Source: Clostridium felsineum DSM 794
Lineage (GTDB): Bacteria; Bacillota; Clostridia; Clostridiales; Clostridiaceae
Assembly (NCBI RefSeq): GCF_002006355.2
Contig: NZ_CP096980.1
Location: 2,046,001-2,110,000, forward strand
DNA length: 64,000 nucleotides
Reading direction: 5' to 3'
Shown: positions 44,985 through 52,492 of the stretch, one piece after another
Numbering within the stretch: the first letter of the stretch is position 1
How the letters are laid out: every line of letters starts with the position of its first letter
The notes under the pieces: generated by a model
What the model was told of the DNA's origin: nothing
Databases searched by the model: none
Seen by the model: only the letters and a program-made list of their open reading frames with translations
Position numbers and translations under genes: made by a program

Positions 44985-46580
44985 ATGAAAGTAGTGGGGT
45001 ATGTAAGGTTAAGTAGGGACGAGGATAGAGAAAACTATAGTTCAATAATTTCACAAAAAAACATCATTGAAGAATATGCAAAACTAAGAAAATGGGAAAT
45101 AAATATTATATATGTTGATGATAATTGTTCCGGATATACCTTTGATAGACCTGAATTTGGTAAGATGCTAGAAGGGATTAACAATAAAAATATTGACATA
45201 ATTATAGCTAAGGATTTATCACGTATTGGTAGAAATAATGGTAAAGTATTGGTATTTGTAGACAAATTAAAAGAACTAGGCATAAGGCTTATATTAGTGG
45301 AAGAAGCAAATGGTGGGCTAGATTTATTGAAAGATAATTATGATATATTAGGAATTAAGACCTGGTACAATGAGATGTATGTTAAAGATATTTCAAGAAA
45401 GATAAGATCGAGTATGCATATGAAGCAAAAAAAAGGCCAATTAATAATGGGAAATTTTTATGGCTACAAAAAAGTTAAAGTTAATGAGGGGTTCAAACTT
45501 GTAGTAGATGAAGAAATAAAGCCTGTAGTTCAAATGATTTTTAAAAGTTATATAAAAGGACTAGGATATAAAAAAATATGTAATTTACTTGATGAAAAAG
45601 GATATCCAACTCCTAGTGAATATATAAAAAAAATGAAGGAAGAGGGGGGAAAAGTATTTAAGAATAATGTAGCACATAATTGGCAGACCCACATGATAAA
45701 TAGAATAATTAAAAATGATATTTATATAGGAACACTTAGAACAAAAAAAAGACAGGTTAGGATGATTAAAGGAAAAGAAGAAAGGGTACCCCTAGAAGAT
45801 CAATATGTTTTTCAAAATCATCATGAAGCGATTATATCAAAAGAAGATTTTTTTTTAGCTAAGGAAATAAATGAGAGAAGAAATAAAATAAAATTTAGTG
45901 GCAAAGCAAAATATGATTACATTTTTAGAGGTCTTATAGAGTGTGGTGAATGTGGATATGCCATTGTGGGATGCAATTTAAAGAATTACCCTAAGATTGA
46001 AAGAGGTTATAATTGTAGAAGTTATAGGAAATATGGTAATAAACTGTGTTGTAATCATTCTATAAGTGAGGATAAGCTTATCTTTATTTTTAAAGAGTTT
46101 TTAAAAGATGTTAGAGAAGACTATAAGGAATACATCAATAAAATTAAATTAGTTAAGGTAGAGGATGATGAAAATAAATGTTTAGCAAAAATGAGAAAAA
46201 GGTTATATTTAGAAAAAGAAGAGCTCAAGCTTATTTTATCCAAAAAAATAAGAGATATAAATAAAGAAATCAGCAATGAATATAAAAATATAATCGAGGA
46301 ATGTTACAAAAAAATAGAAAATGAAAAAAAAGAAAAAATTTTAAAGCTAATACGAGATATTGATGAATTTAATGAAGAAAATAAGAATAAGTTTAACAAT
46401 AATTTAAAAAGTGCATTACAAATATTTGATAATATAATTAAAGAGAAGAGCTTAAAACGTGAAGAAGTAGAGAGAATTATCGATAGAATAATAGTATACA
46501 AAGATAGGAGTTTGGAGTTTAAGTTAAAAGTGAGTATTGATGAAATTTTATATAAATATGATATCAAGGATGAATTATAA
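44985..46580 (+). CDS. Large serine recombinase
   Basis: A 531-residue site-specific recombinase. Residues 1-150 form the resolvase domain, with catalytic Ser10 in GYVRLSRDED and the conserved arginines of AKDLSRIGRN. A recombinase domain follows (GFKLVVDEEIKPVVQMIFKS, YPTPSEYIKK). A zinc-ribbon region has CGECGYAIVGCN and a later C...CC pair (YNCRSYRKYGNKLCCNH). The last 150 residues are a Lys/Glu-rich coiled coil, as in integrases such as SpoIVCA. The ATG after AGGTGG is used; GTG codons a few positions upstream are part of that ribosome site. It is the only recombinase in the element and the obvious agent for the att junctions. Confidence 0.95.
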   Translation: MKVVGYVRLSRDEDRENYSSIISQKNIIEEYAKLRKWEINIIYVDDNCSGYTFDRPEFGKMLEGINNKNIDIIIAKDLSRIGRNNGKVLVFVDKLKELGIRLILVEEANGGLDLLKDNYDILGIKTWYNEMYVKDISRKIRSSMHMKQKKGQLIMGNFYGYKKVKVNEGFKLVVDEEIKPVVQMIFKSYIKGLGYKKICNLLDEKGYPTPSEYIKKMKEEGGKVFKNNVAHNWQTHMINRIIKNDIYIGTLRTKKRQVRMIKGKEERVPLEDQYVFQNHHEAIISKEDFFLAKEINERRNKIKFSGKAKYDYIFRGLIECGECGYAIVGCNLKNYPKIERGYNCRSYRKYGNKLCCNHSISEDKLIFIFKEFLKDVREDYKEYINKIKLVKVEDDENKCLAKMRKRLYLEKEELKLILSKKIRDINKEISNEYKNIIEECYKKIENEKKEKILKLIRDIDEFNEENKNKFNNNLKSALQIFDNIIKEKSLKREEVERIIDRIIVYKDRSLEFKLKVSIDEILYKYDIKDEL

Positions 46581-46596
46581 AAATAAAAGGACCCAG

Positions 46597-46625
46597 TTGC
46601 AACAATTCAATTAATAATTTATAAT
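46597..46625 (+). promoter_or_regulatory. Promoter of the hydrolase-HAD pair
   Basis: TTGCAA, a 17-base spacer and a perfect TATAAT lie 41 bases before the hydrolase start, so these cargo genes can be expressed independently of the recombinase. Confidence 0.65.
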
Positions 46626-46666
46626 TTTATTTTATGATAAGAATAGTGTATGAGAAGGAGGTTTAT

Positions 46667-47758
46667 ATGAAAAAAATAGGTAAAAGAGTGTTATTAACAT
46701 TTGTTATGGCAACAGTTTTTATTCTTGGAAATTCATCTTGTGATAAAATAGCAGCAGCTGAAGAAAAGGCAAGTATGGAAGAAAGCGAGTATAAAAACTA
46801 TTATATAAGTGAAGATAACTATGAAAATGAAATGAGTAAGGTAGAACAATATCTTAATTCTAAACGTAAATCAGGATATTTTAAAGGAAAAGAAAATATA
46901 AATATCTATTATGAAAAATATGTTAATCCTAATTCTAAAAATACAATTGTAATATCTCATGGTTTTAGAGAAAGCCTAGAAAAATATAATGAAGTTATAT
47001 ATTATTTCTTGAAAAACGGATATTCTGTTTACGGAATTGAATACAGGGGACATGCACGATCAGCTAGATTAGGTAAGGATTCAAGTCAAACAAGCATTGA
47101 TAATTTTGATTATTATGTAGAGGATTTGAAGGAATACGTAGATACCATAGTAAAACCAGAGAATAAAGGTAAAAAATTATTTCTATATGCACATTCAATG
47201 GGAGGAGCAATTGGTGGATTATTCTTGGAAAGGTATCCTAAATACTTTAAAGCAGCTGTGTTGAGCGCTCCAATGTTCGAAGTAAATACTGGAAGATATC
47301 CTGAATTTTTTTCAAAAGCAGTTGCCAATGTGTTTAACTTTGTTGGTTTAGGAGATAATTATGCTCCTGGTCATCATGAATATTCAGAGGAAAGTGATTT
47401 TGAAACTTCTTGTACAACCAGTAAATCAAGATATGACTATTATTTAGATAAAACTAATAGGATAGATGATCTTAAAAATGGAGGAGCAGCATTTAAATGG
47501 GTTAAAGCAGCATTAGAAGCAACACGTGAAGTAACTGATAGCAAAAATGCCTCGAAAGTAAATATTCCAATACTGTTGTTTCAAGCAGAAAATGATGATA
47601 CTGTAAGGCCAGAGGGTGAAAATAAATTTGCAAATGCAGCTAAAAAGTGTAAACTAATAGTGGTCAAAGATTCAAAACACGAAATATATAGGGAAAAAGA
47701 TAATATAATGATTCCATATTTTAATAAAGTGTTTGCTTTCTTTAATAATAATCAGTAG
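46667..47758 (+). CDS. Secreted alpha/beta hydrolase, lysophospholipase/monoacylglycerol lipase type (element cargo)
   Basis: A 363-residue exported hydrolase. A signal peptide is present (KKIGKRVLLTFVMATVFILG) with possible cleavage after KIAAA; the SSC before it is not a good lipobox. The fold follows COG2267 lipases: NTIVISHGFRESLEKY (oxyanion region), YRGHARSAR, nucleophile serine in AHSMGGAIGG, aspartate in AENDDTVRPEG and histidine in DSKHEIYRE. AGGAGG precedes the ATG; a longer open frame upstream lacks a ribosome site. The HAD phosphatase gene follows after 41 bases. Confidence 0.87.
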   Translation: MKKIGKRVLLTFVMATVFILGNSSCDKIAAAEEKASMEESEYKNYYISEDNYENEMSKVEQYLNSKRKSGYFKGKENINIYYEKYVNPNSKNTIVISHGFRESLEKYNEVIYYFLKNGYSVYGIEYRGHARSARLGKDSSQTSIDNFDYYVEDLKEYVDTIVKPENKGKKLFLYAHSMGGAIGGLFLERYPKYFKAAVLSAPMFEVNTGRYPEFFSKAVANVFNFVGLGDNYAPGHHEYSEESDFETSCTTSKSRYDYYLDKTNRIDDLKNGGAAFKWVKAALEATREVTDSKNASKVNIPILLFQAENDDTVRPEGENKFANAAKKCKLIVVKDSKHEIYREKDNIMIPYFNKVFAFFNNNQ

Positions 47759-47799
47759 AAATAGTAATAAAACTAAAGAAAATAGAGGAGAAATACTGC

Positions 47800-48597
47800 A
47801 TGAAAAAAATGATTTTTTTTGATATTGATGGAACTATAGTAGATGAAAAGACACATGAGATTCCTAAAAGTGCTATAGAAGCTATAAAGAGAGCTAGAAA
47901 AAATGGACATCTTGTATTCATAAATACGGGAAGAACGTTTTTTAATGTGCCAAAGGTTATTCGTGAAATTGGATTTGATGGATATATTTGTGGATGTGGA
48001 ACTTACATAAATGTTGATGGACAATCTCTTTTAGATAAATCTATTCCTAAAGAAAAATGTATACAAATTATAGAAAAACTTCGTGAATATAAAATTGATG
48101 CTCTTTTAGAAGGTCAGAATGATTTTTATTTTGAACAAAGAGAGCCTATTTCATCTAAAACGAAACAATTGAAGAATAAATTTGAGAAACGTGGCTATGA
48201 TGTTACAAAGTCTTGGGATGATCCTAACATTGTTTTTGATAAGTTAGTTATATGGACAAGAGAAGAAAGCAATCTTGAAGCTTTTAAAAACTATGTTATT
48301 AGTAATTTCGATTATATTGATAGGGAAGATGAGGAAGGAGAGTTTGGTGAAATAGTACTTAAGGGATATTCAAAGGCAACAGGAATTGAATTTTTGAGAG
48401 ATTATTTTAATATTGATCTTAAAAATTGTTATGCAATTGGAGATAGTCTAAATGATTTACCAATGCTTCAGCATGTACCTAACAGTATAGCTATGGGAAA
48501 TAGCTGCAAGGGATTATTTGATTTGGTGGATTTTGTTACTAAAGATATAATGGAAGATGGAATTGAGTATGCTTTAAAGCATTATAACATTATATAA
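47800..48597 (+). CDS. Cof-type HAD-IIB phosphatase (element cargo)
   Basis: A 265-residue cytoplasmic phosphatase of the Cof subfamily: motif I FFDIDGTIVDE with nucleophile Asp8 and Asp10, NTGRTF, GCGTYINVDG in the cap region, KGYSKATGIEFL with the conserved Lys, and GDSLNDLPML (motif IV). Such enzymes dephosphorylate sugar phosphates or cofactors; the substrate is unknown. It ends about 65 bases before the right border of the element. Confidence 0.9.
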   Translation: MKKMIFFDIDGTIVDEKTHEIPKSAIEAIKRARKNGHLVFINTGRTFFNVPKVIREIGFDGYICGCGTYINVDGQSLLDKSIPKEKCIQIIEKLREYKIDALLEGQNDFYFEQREPISSKTKQLKNKFEKRGYDVTKSWDDPNIVFDKLVIWTREESNLEAFKNYVISNFDYIDREDEEGEFGEIVLKGYSKATGIEFLRDYFNIDLKNCYAIGDSLNDLPMLQHVPNSIAMGNSCKGLFDLVDFVTKDIMEDGIEYALKHYNII

Positions 48598-48609
48598 AGT
48601 TAAAGTTTT

Positions 48610-48640
48610 ATACCTTCATTTTATGGGGGTATGTTTTTTT
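48610..48640 (+). terminator. Terminator at the right end of the element
   Basis: An 8-base stem (ataccttc with gggggtat, two G-U pairs) is followed by seven T. It ends the hydrolase-HAD transcript inside the element, touching the outer arm of the attachment site. Confidence 0.65.
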
Positions 48641-49791
48641 ATCACTTGTATTGCGCTTTCACCTGATAGTGAAACAACATTATCTTTAACAACACCTTTG
48701 CAGAATAAAAAAAGTGAAGAATCGATATCTGCCATACCAGGAAGATCGTTTGCTTTTACAGCATCATATAAGGCGGAAGCCAAATTTAAATTATCATTTA
48801 TAACATTGTGATGATTGCTACCTATAAAGTTGTGCATTTTTTCAGCCCATACACTATCGGGAGTTATTACAAAGTTATCATTTTTAAAGTATAAGTTATT
48901 ATCCTTATAATCAATGGAATAAGTATTTAGTGTTTTACCTTGTTTTTTAAATTCTTTTGCAGCAACAGCTGATATTATACTAGAGTCAAGTCCTCCCGAA
49001 AGAAAAGTACATACAGGTACATCGGCATAGAGTTGGCGTTTTATAGCATCTGTAAGTAGGTAGTTTATATGATCCGCCGTTTCTTTAGCAGTTTCTGTAT
49101 GAGGTTTGCATTCTAATTTCCAATATTCATAAAGTTTAAATGAGTGCTCAGTAAATTCTAGGAAATTTGCAGGTGGTACTTCATAAATATCCTTAAAAAT
49201 TCCACTTCCAAGATTTCTAGCAGGGCCAAGTGCAAAAATTTCAGTTAAGCCTTCTTTAGTCAAAATAGGCTCTACAAGGGGATTAGCAAGTAGCGTCTTT
49301 ATTTCAGAACCAAATATTAAATTGTTATTTTTTATTGTATAAAATAAGGGTTTTACACCTAGAGGATCTCTTGCTAGAAAGATTTTTTTATCATTTTCAG
49401 AGTATACAGCAAACGAAAAAATTCCATTAATATGATTGACACATTCTTCTTTCCAATGAATATATGAAGTTAAAAGAACCTCCGTATCAGAATAAGATGA
49501 AAACTCATAACCTGCACTTAAAAGCTCTTTTCTTAAATCTTCTGTATTATACAATTCACCATTATATACGATAATGTATTTTTTCCCATTTTGTATTTTT
49601 ATCATTGGTTGGCTTCCACCAGTAGGGTCTACAACAACAAGACGTCTATGTCCTAAAAGAACATTTTTAGAAACATAATATCCTTTTTCATTTGGGCCTC
49701 TTTTTATAAGAGTATTAGTCATATTTTCTATAACATTTTTTTTGTCAATTAAGCTTTTTTTAAAATTAACAAATCCAGCTATTCCACACAT
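48616..49791 (-). pseudogene. asnB: Asparagine synthetase, 5' segment with a foreign 13-residue tail
   Basis: This encodes the first 378 residues of a glutamine-hydrolysing asparagine synthetase: nucleophile Cys2 (MCGIAGFVNF), the glutaminase motifs GHRRLVVVDP and IIVYNGELYN, and the synthetase PP-loop FLSGGLDSSI. At VVSLSGE the reading frame passes into the element and adds SAIQVIKKHTPIK before a stop, giving a 391-residue product without the last third of the synthetase domain. It could at best act as a glutaminase. The gene has its own start (weak GGTG site), so the 5' half is presumably expressed. See the 3' segment at 42794-43502. Confidence 0.92.
48639..48682. repeat. Right attachment junction (attR) of the asnB element
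   Basis: Element sequence changes to asnB sequence here. The second copy of ttcacctgatagtg is at 48658-48671, with central CC at 48662-48663. The element-side arm 48639-48661 begins ttatca and ends ctttca; compared with the complement of the left element arm it matches at 16 of 23 positions. Confidence 0.85.
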
Positions 49792-49995
49792 ATTATCACC
49801 ATTCTTCTATAGATTTAATAAACTCTATAAAGTTATATTATGCTTATAGAAATTTAATTGCTACATATTATAATAAATCTTATATAATATAAATAAAGAA
49901 ATTTTTATACGGTGTATTGAATAGATGAGGTTATAATGATAACATAATCATATAAAAATTCATTCATGTGAGTACTATAAAAGGAGATGAGTTTT

Positions 49996-50364
49996 ATGTC
50001 TCAAAATGAAAATAGTAATGAGATATGTGAAGCTAATGTAATACATGTAGATACAGTAGAAAGAGTAAAACTTGATATGCCGGAAGATGAAGATTTATAT
50101 GAGCTTTCTGATTTATTTAAGGTATTTGGAGATAGTACAAGAATAAAAATAATTTGCGCTCTGTTTAAAGAAGAGATGTGTGTATGTGACATAGCATATT
50201 TACTTCAAATGAAACAATCAGCAATATCACATCAATTAAAAATACTTAGACAATCAAAATTAGTGAAGTATAGAAGAGCGGGAAAAACAGTGTATTATTC
50301 TCTTGATGATGAACATATAAAAGAGATATTTAACATGGGATTTATGCACATAAAAGAAAAGTAG
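49996..50364 (+). CDS. ArsR-family metal-sensing repressor
   Basis: A 122-residue winged-helix repressor. The metal-site motif in the recognition region is EEMCVCDIAY (the ELCVCD pattern of CadC/ArsR), and an extra cysteine near the N-terminus (EICEAN) fits the CadC-type site for Cd, Pb or Zn. DNA-binding helix: QSAISHQLKILRQS. The ATG used is 10 bases behind AAGGAG; an ATG three codons earlier abuts the ribosome site. Such regulators normally sit beside an efflux ATPase or arsenic genes, but none is here. Confidence 0.9.
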   Translation: MSQNENSNEICEANVIHVDTVERVKLDMPEDEDLYELSDLFKVFGDSTRIKIICALFKEEMCVCDIAYLLQMKQSAISHQLKILRQSKLVKYRRAGKTVYYSLDDEHIKEIFNMGFMHIKEK

Positions 50365-50401
50365 ATACAAGAGATTTATATAAAAACAATATTAAAGAAA
50401 A

Positions 50402-50426
50402 GCAGAGGAATAATCTCTGCTTTTTA
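50402..50426 (+). terminator. Terminator of the ArsR gene
   Basis: gcagag and ctctgc form a 6-base stem with a 7-base loop, followed by TTTTT. The insertion sequence starts three bases after the T tract, whose last bases are part of its target duplication. Confidence 0.75.
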
Positions 50427-50429
50427 ATG

Positions 50430-51907
50430 GAGAGTGTAAAATTCTTTCTGTAAAATAACTTTCTATGGTAAGTTTTAAAAGACAAGATTGTCAAAAGTGA
50501 CTTTCTATCTTGTTTTAAATATACATTCTAAAAATATGTATGTCAAGAACGCCTTTAAAAACAGGCGTTTTTGGCATATTAAGCTTTTTATTCAGTAAGT
50601 CGTCCTTCATACATAATGGATAATTCACCGTACACTTTACCCCAATTTCTTAGTGGCAAACGCCATTTTTTTGTAGCTTCAAAAGTAGCAAGGTATAAAG
50701 CTTTTAAAAGTGATGTATCGCTTGGAAATACAGTTCTTTGTCTATTTAATCTACGATATGTGCTGTTGAGACTTTCGATTGCATTTGTAGTATAAATAAC
50801 TTTTCTTACATCAGCAGAGAACTTAAAAATAGGGCTAATAGCATCCCAATTTGATTTCCAGCTTTTCATTGAGTTAGGATAATGTTTTTCCCATTTTCCA
50901 GTGATTTCTTCTAATTGCTTATATGCAATTTCCTCAGAAGGTGCATGATATATAGTTTTTAAATCTTTTGCAAATTCTTTTTTATCTTTATCAGAAACAT
51001 ACTTTAATGTATTTCTTACTTGATGAACTATACAACGTTGATATTCAGTATTTGGAAAAGCTACTGATATAGATTCCTTTATCCCTGTAAGACCATCTGC
51101 ACAAAGGATAAGGATATCTTGAACACCTCTATTTTTTAATTCATTGAGAGCACTAAGCCAATATTTACTGCTTTCATTTTCTCCAATATTTATAGAAAGT
51201 ACTTCTTTTCTGCCTTCATTATTTATACCAAGAATAATGTAAGCTGCAAGCTTACGTATAACGTTATTTTCCCTTACGGAAAAATGAACTGCATCAATGA
51301 AAACAATTGGATATACTGTAGATAAAGGTCTATGTTGCCATGCTTCTATTTCAGGAAGAAGTTTATTGGTTATATTTGAAACCATTCCTTCACTAACTTC
51401 AAACCCATATATATCTTCAATTTGTTCTGAAATTTGTCTGGTACTTAATCCTTTAGCATACATAGAAATAATTTTTTCTTCTATACCAGAAATATCTTTC
51501 TGGTGTTTTTGTACTATTTTAGGTTCAAAAGAACTTTCTCTATCCTGTGGTACATCTATATTCATCTCACCATATTTGCTTCGAATTCTTTTTTGTTTTT
51601 TCCCATTTCTTGAGTTTGTAGTTTCGGCTCGTTCATATGGTTCATAGCCTAAATGCTCGTCCATTTCACCTTCAAGCATAGATTGAATAGTTCCACCTAA
51701 TAGATCTTTTAAAGCTTCCTGAATATCCTCAGCTGACTGAATATCATACTCGTCTATAAGAGCTGATATAATATTTCTTTTTCCTTCATTCATTGGTTTT
51801 ACCTTATAAATATCTTTTTTTCTTGCCATAATAAAAGGCCTCCTATGATTTTATTTTACCATAGAAAGCCTTATTATTTTTATTTACAGACTTTTCTTCA
51901 CATGCTC
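50430..51907. mobile_element. Complete IS256-family insertion sequence
   Basis: A 1478-base element with imperfect 25-base terminal inverted repeats (50430-50454 and 51883-51907; 16 of 25 match, both outer ends GAG, inner ends CTGTAAA). It is flanked by the 8-base direct repeat ttttaatg (50422-50429 and 51908-51915), the target duplication expected of the family. Inside the ends a second inverted pair, ctttctatggtaa, lies near 50459 and 51856. It holds one intact transposase gene. Confidence 0.93.
50588..51829 (-). CDS. IS256-family transposase
   Basis: A 413-residue DDE transposase of the mutator/IS256 type. The N-terminus has DLLGGTIQSMLEGEMDEHLGY, then the helix-turn-helix (KGLSTRQISEQIEDIYGFEV). 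Catalytic acids are in PIVFIDAVHFSVRE (D), LILCADGLTGIKES (D) and YTTNAIESLNSTYRR (E). Length and motifs are complete and no frameshift is seen, so the element may be active. Confidence 0.96.
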   Translation of the reverse strand: MARKKDIYKVKPMNEGKRNIISALIDEYDIQSAEDIQEALKDLLGGTIQSMLEGEMDEHLGYEPYERAETTNSRNGKKQKRIRSKYGEMNIDVPQDRESSFEPKIVQKHQKDISGIEEKIISMYAKGLSTRQISEQIEDIYGFEVSEGMVSNITNKLLPEIEAWQHRPLSTVYPIVFIDAVHFSVRENNVIRKLAAYIILGINNEGRKEVLSINIGENESSKYWLSALNELKNRGVQDILILCADGLTGIKESISVAFPNTEYQRCIVHQVRNTLKYVSDKDKKEFAKDLKTIYHAPSEEIAYKQLEEITGKWEKHYPNSMKSWKSNWDAISPIFKFSADVRKVIYTTNAIESLNSTYRRLNRQRTVFPSDTSLLKALYLATFEATKKWRLPLRNWGKVYGELSIMYEGRLTE

Positions 51908-51923
51908 TTTTAATGTGTAATGA

Positions 51924-52457
51924 TTATGACCACTCACATTCATATACTTTATTATTTTCACTAACAGTTAAAGTTCTATTATCTGAGTTTTCCCAAACTG
52001 CAGAATTTTCATCTTCTCCTTCTTTTAAGGATAAAAATTTAAATTCTACTTCTGTGTTTTCTGGAAGTCTCAATTGTATTTTCCATGTTGGATATATATC
52101 CTCGTTAGTTTTAAGTTTTACAGCTTTAGATACATCCCAATTTCCTAAATCTTCAATGTTACCAGAAATAAATATGTTTTCTCCAATAGAAGTTGAAGTA
52201 TTATTTAAAACAAAAGTAACATCGATTAATGAATCGGATTTTTCAGCTAGAACTTTTTTTATTTTTGAGTCACTAGTTACGGTTTTAGTTTTAGTAGTTT
52301 TTGGCTTAGCAGTCTTCTTACTAGTTGTAGTACCTCTTTTTATAGATTCTAATTTAGGAGCCTCGATTTCAGAATTTTTACTGACTTCAGTAATATAAGA
52401 AGCTACTGTTTTAGATGAATCTTTATTAATTTGTTTGTTAGATAATGTTTTTGACAT
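51924..52457 (-). CDS. Cytoplasmic CBM20 starch/glycogen-binding protein
   Basis: A 177-residue protein without signal peptide. Residues 1-75 are a Lys/Ser/Thr-rich flexible segment; residues about 78-177 form a CBM20-type module (GENIFISGNIEDLGNWD, YPTWKIQLRLPENTEVEFKF, VWENSDNRTLTV) with the tryptophans that bind alpha-glucan. It is the last gene of the glgC-glgD-glgA operon, 35 bases behind glgA. A binding module without catalytic domain suggests a granule-associated or scaffold protein for granulose; its exact role is inferred from the context. Confidence 0.8.
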   Translation of the reverse strand: MSKTLSNKQINKDSSKTVASYITEVSKNSEIEAPKLESIKRGTTTSKKTAKPKTTKTKTVTSDSKIKKVLAEKSDSLIDVTFVLNNTSTSIGENIFISGNIEDLGNWDVSKAVKLKTNEDIYPTWKIQLRLPENTEVEFKFLSLKEGEDENSAVWENSDNRTLTVSENNKVYECEWS

Positions 52458-52492
52458 AATATAATCTCCTTTCCAAATTCTTATTATTAATT

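Larger units (their letters stand above)
43503..48663. mobile_element. 5.16-kb serine-recombinase element inserted in asnB
   Basis: The element lies between two copies of a 14-base core inside the codons for LSGE of asparagine synthetase. It contains one large serine recombinase, a 65-residue ORF before it, a secreted Ig-like protein on the minus strand, and a lysophospholipase-type hydrolase plus HAD phosphatase on the plus strand. No phage structural, replication or conjugation genes are present. Excision at the core would rebuild asnB exactly. The logic resembles skin in sigK or SP-beta in spsM. Whether excision occurs, and when, is not visible in the sequence. Confidence 0.88.

Noticed and set aside
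43503..48663. Prophage or conjugative element
   Set aside because: Only a recombinase and four other genes are present; there are no structural, replication, lysis or transfer genes, and the element is only 5.16 kb.
48616..48811. Plus-strand ORF across the right border
   Set aside because: It is the antisense of asnB and the element tail, with no ribosome site or protein-like composition.
42794..49791. The two asparagine synthetase pieces as two separate functional genes
   Set aside because: The halves cover one enzyme without overlap, meet exactly at a shared 14-base core, and neither has a complete synthetase domain.
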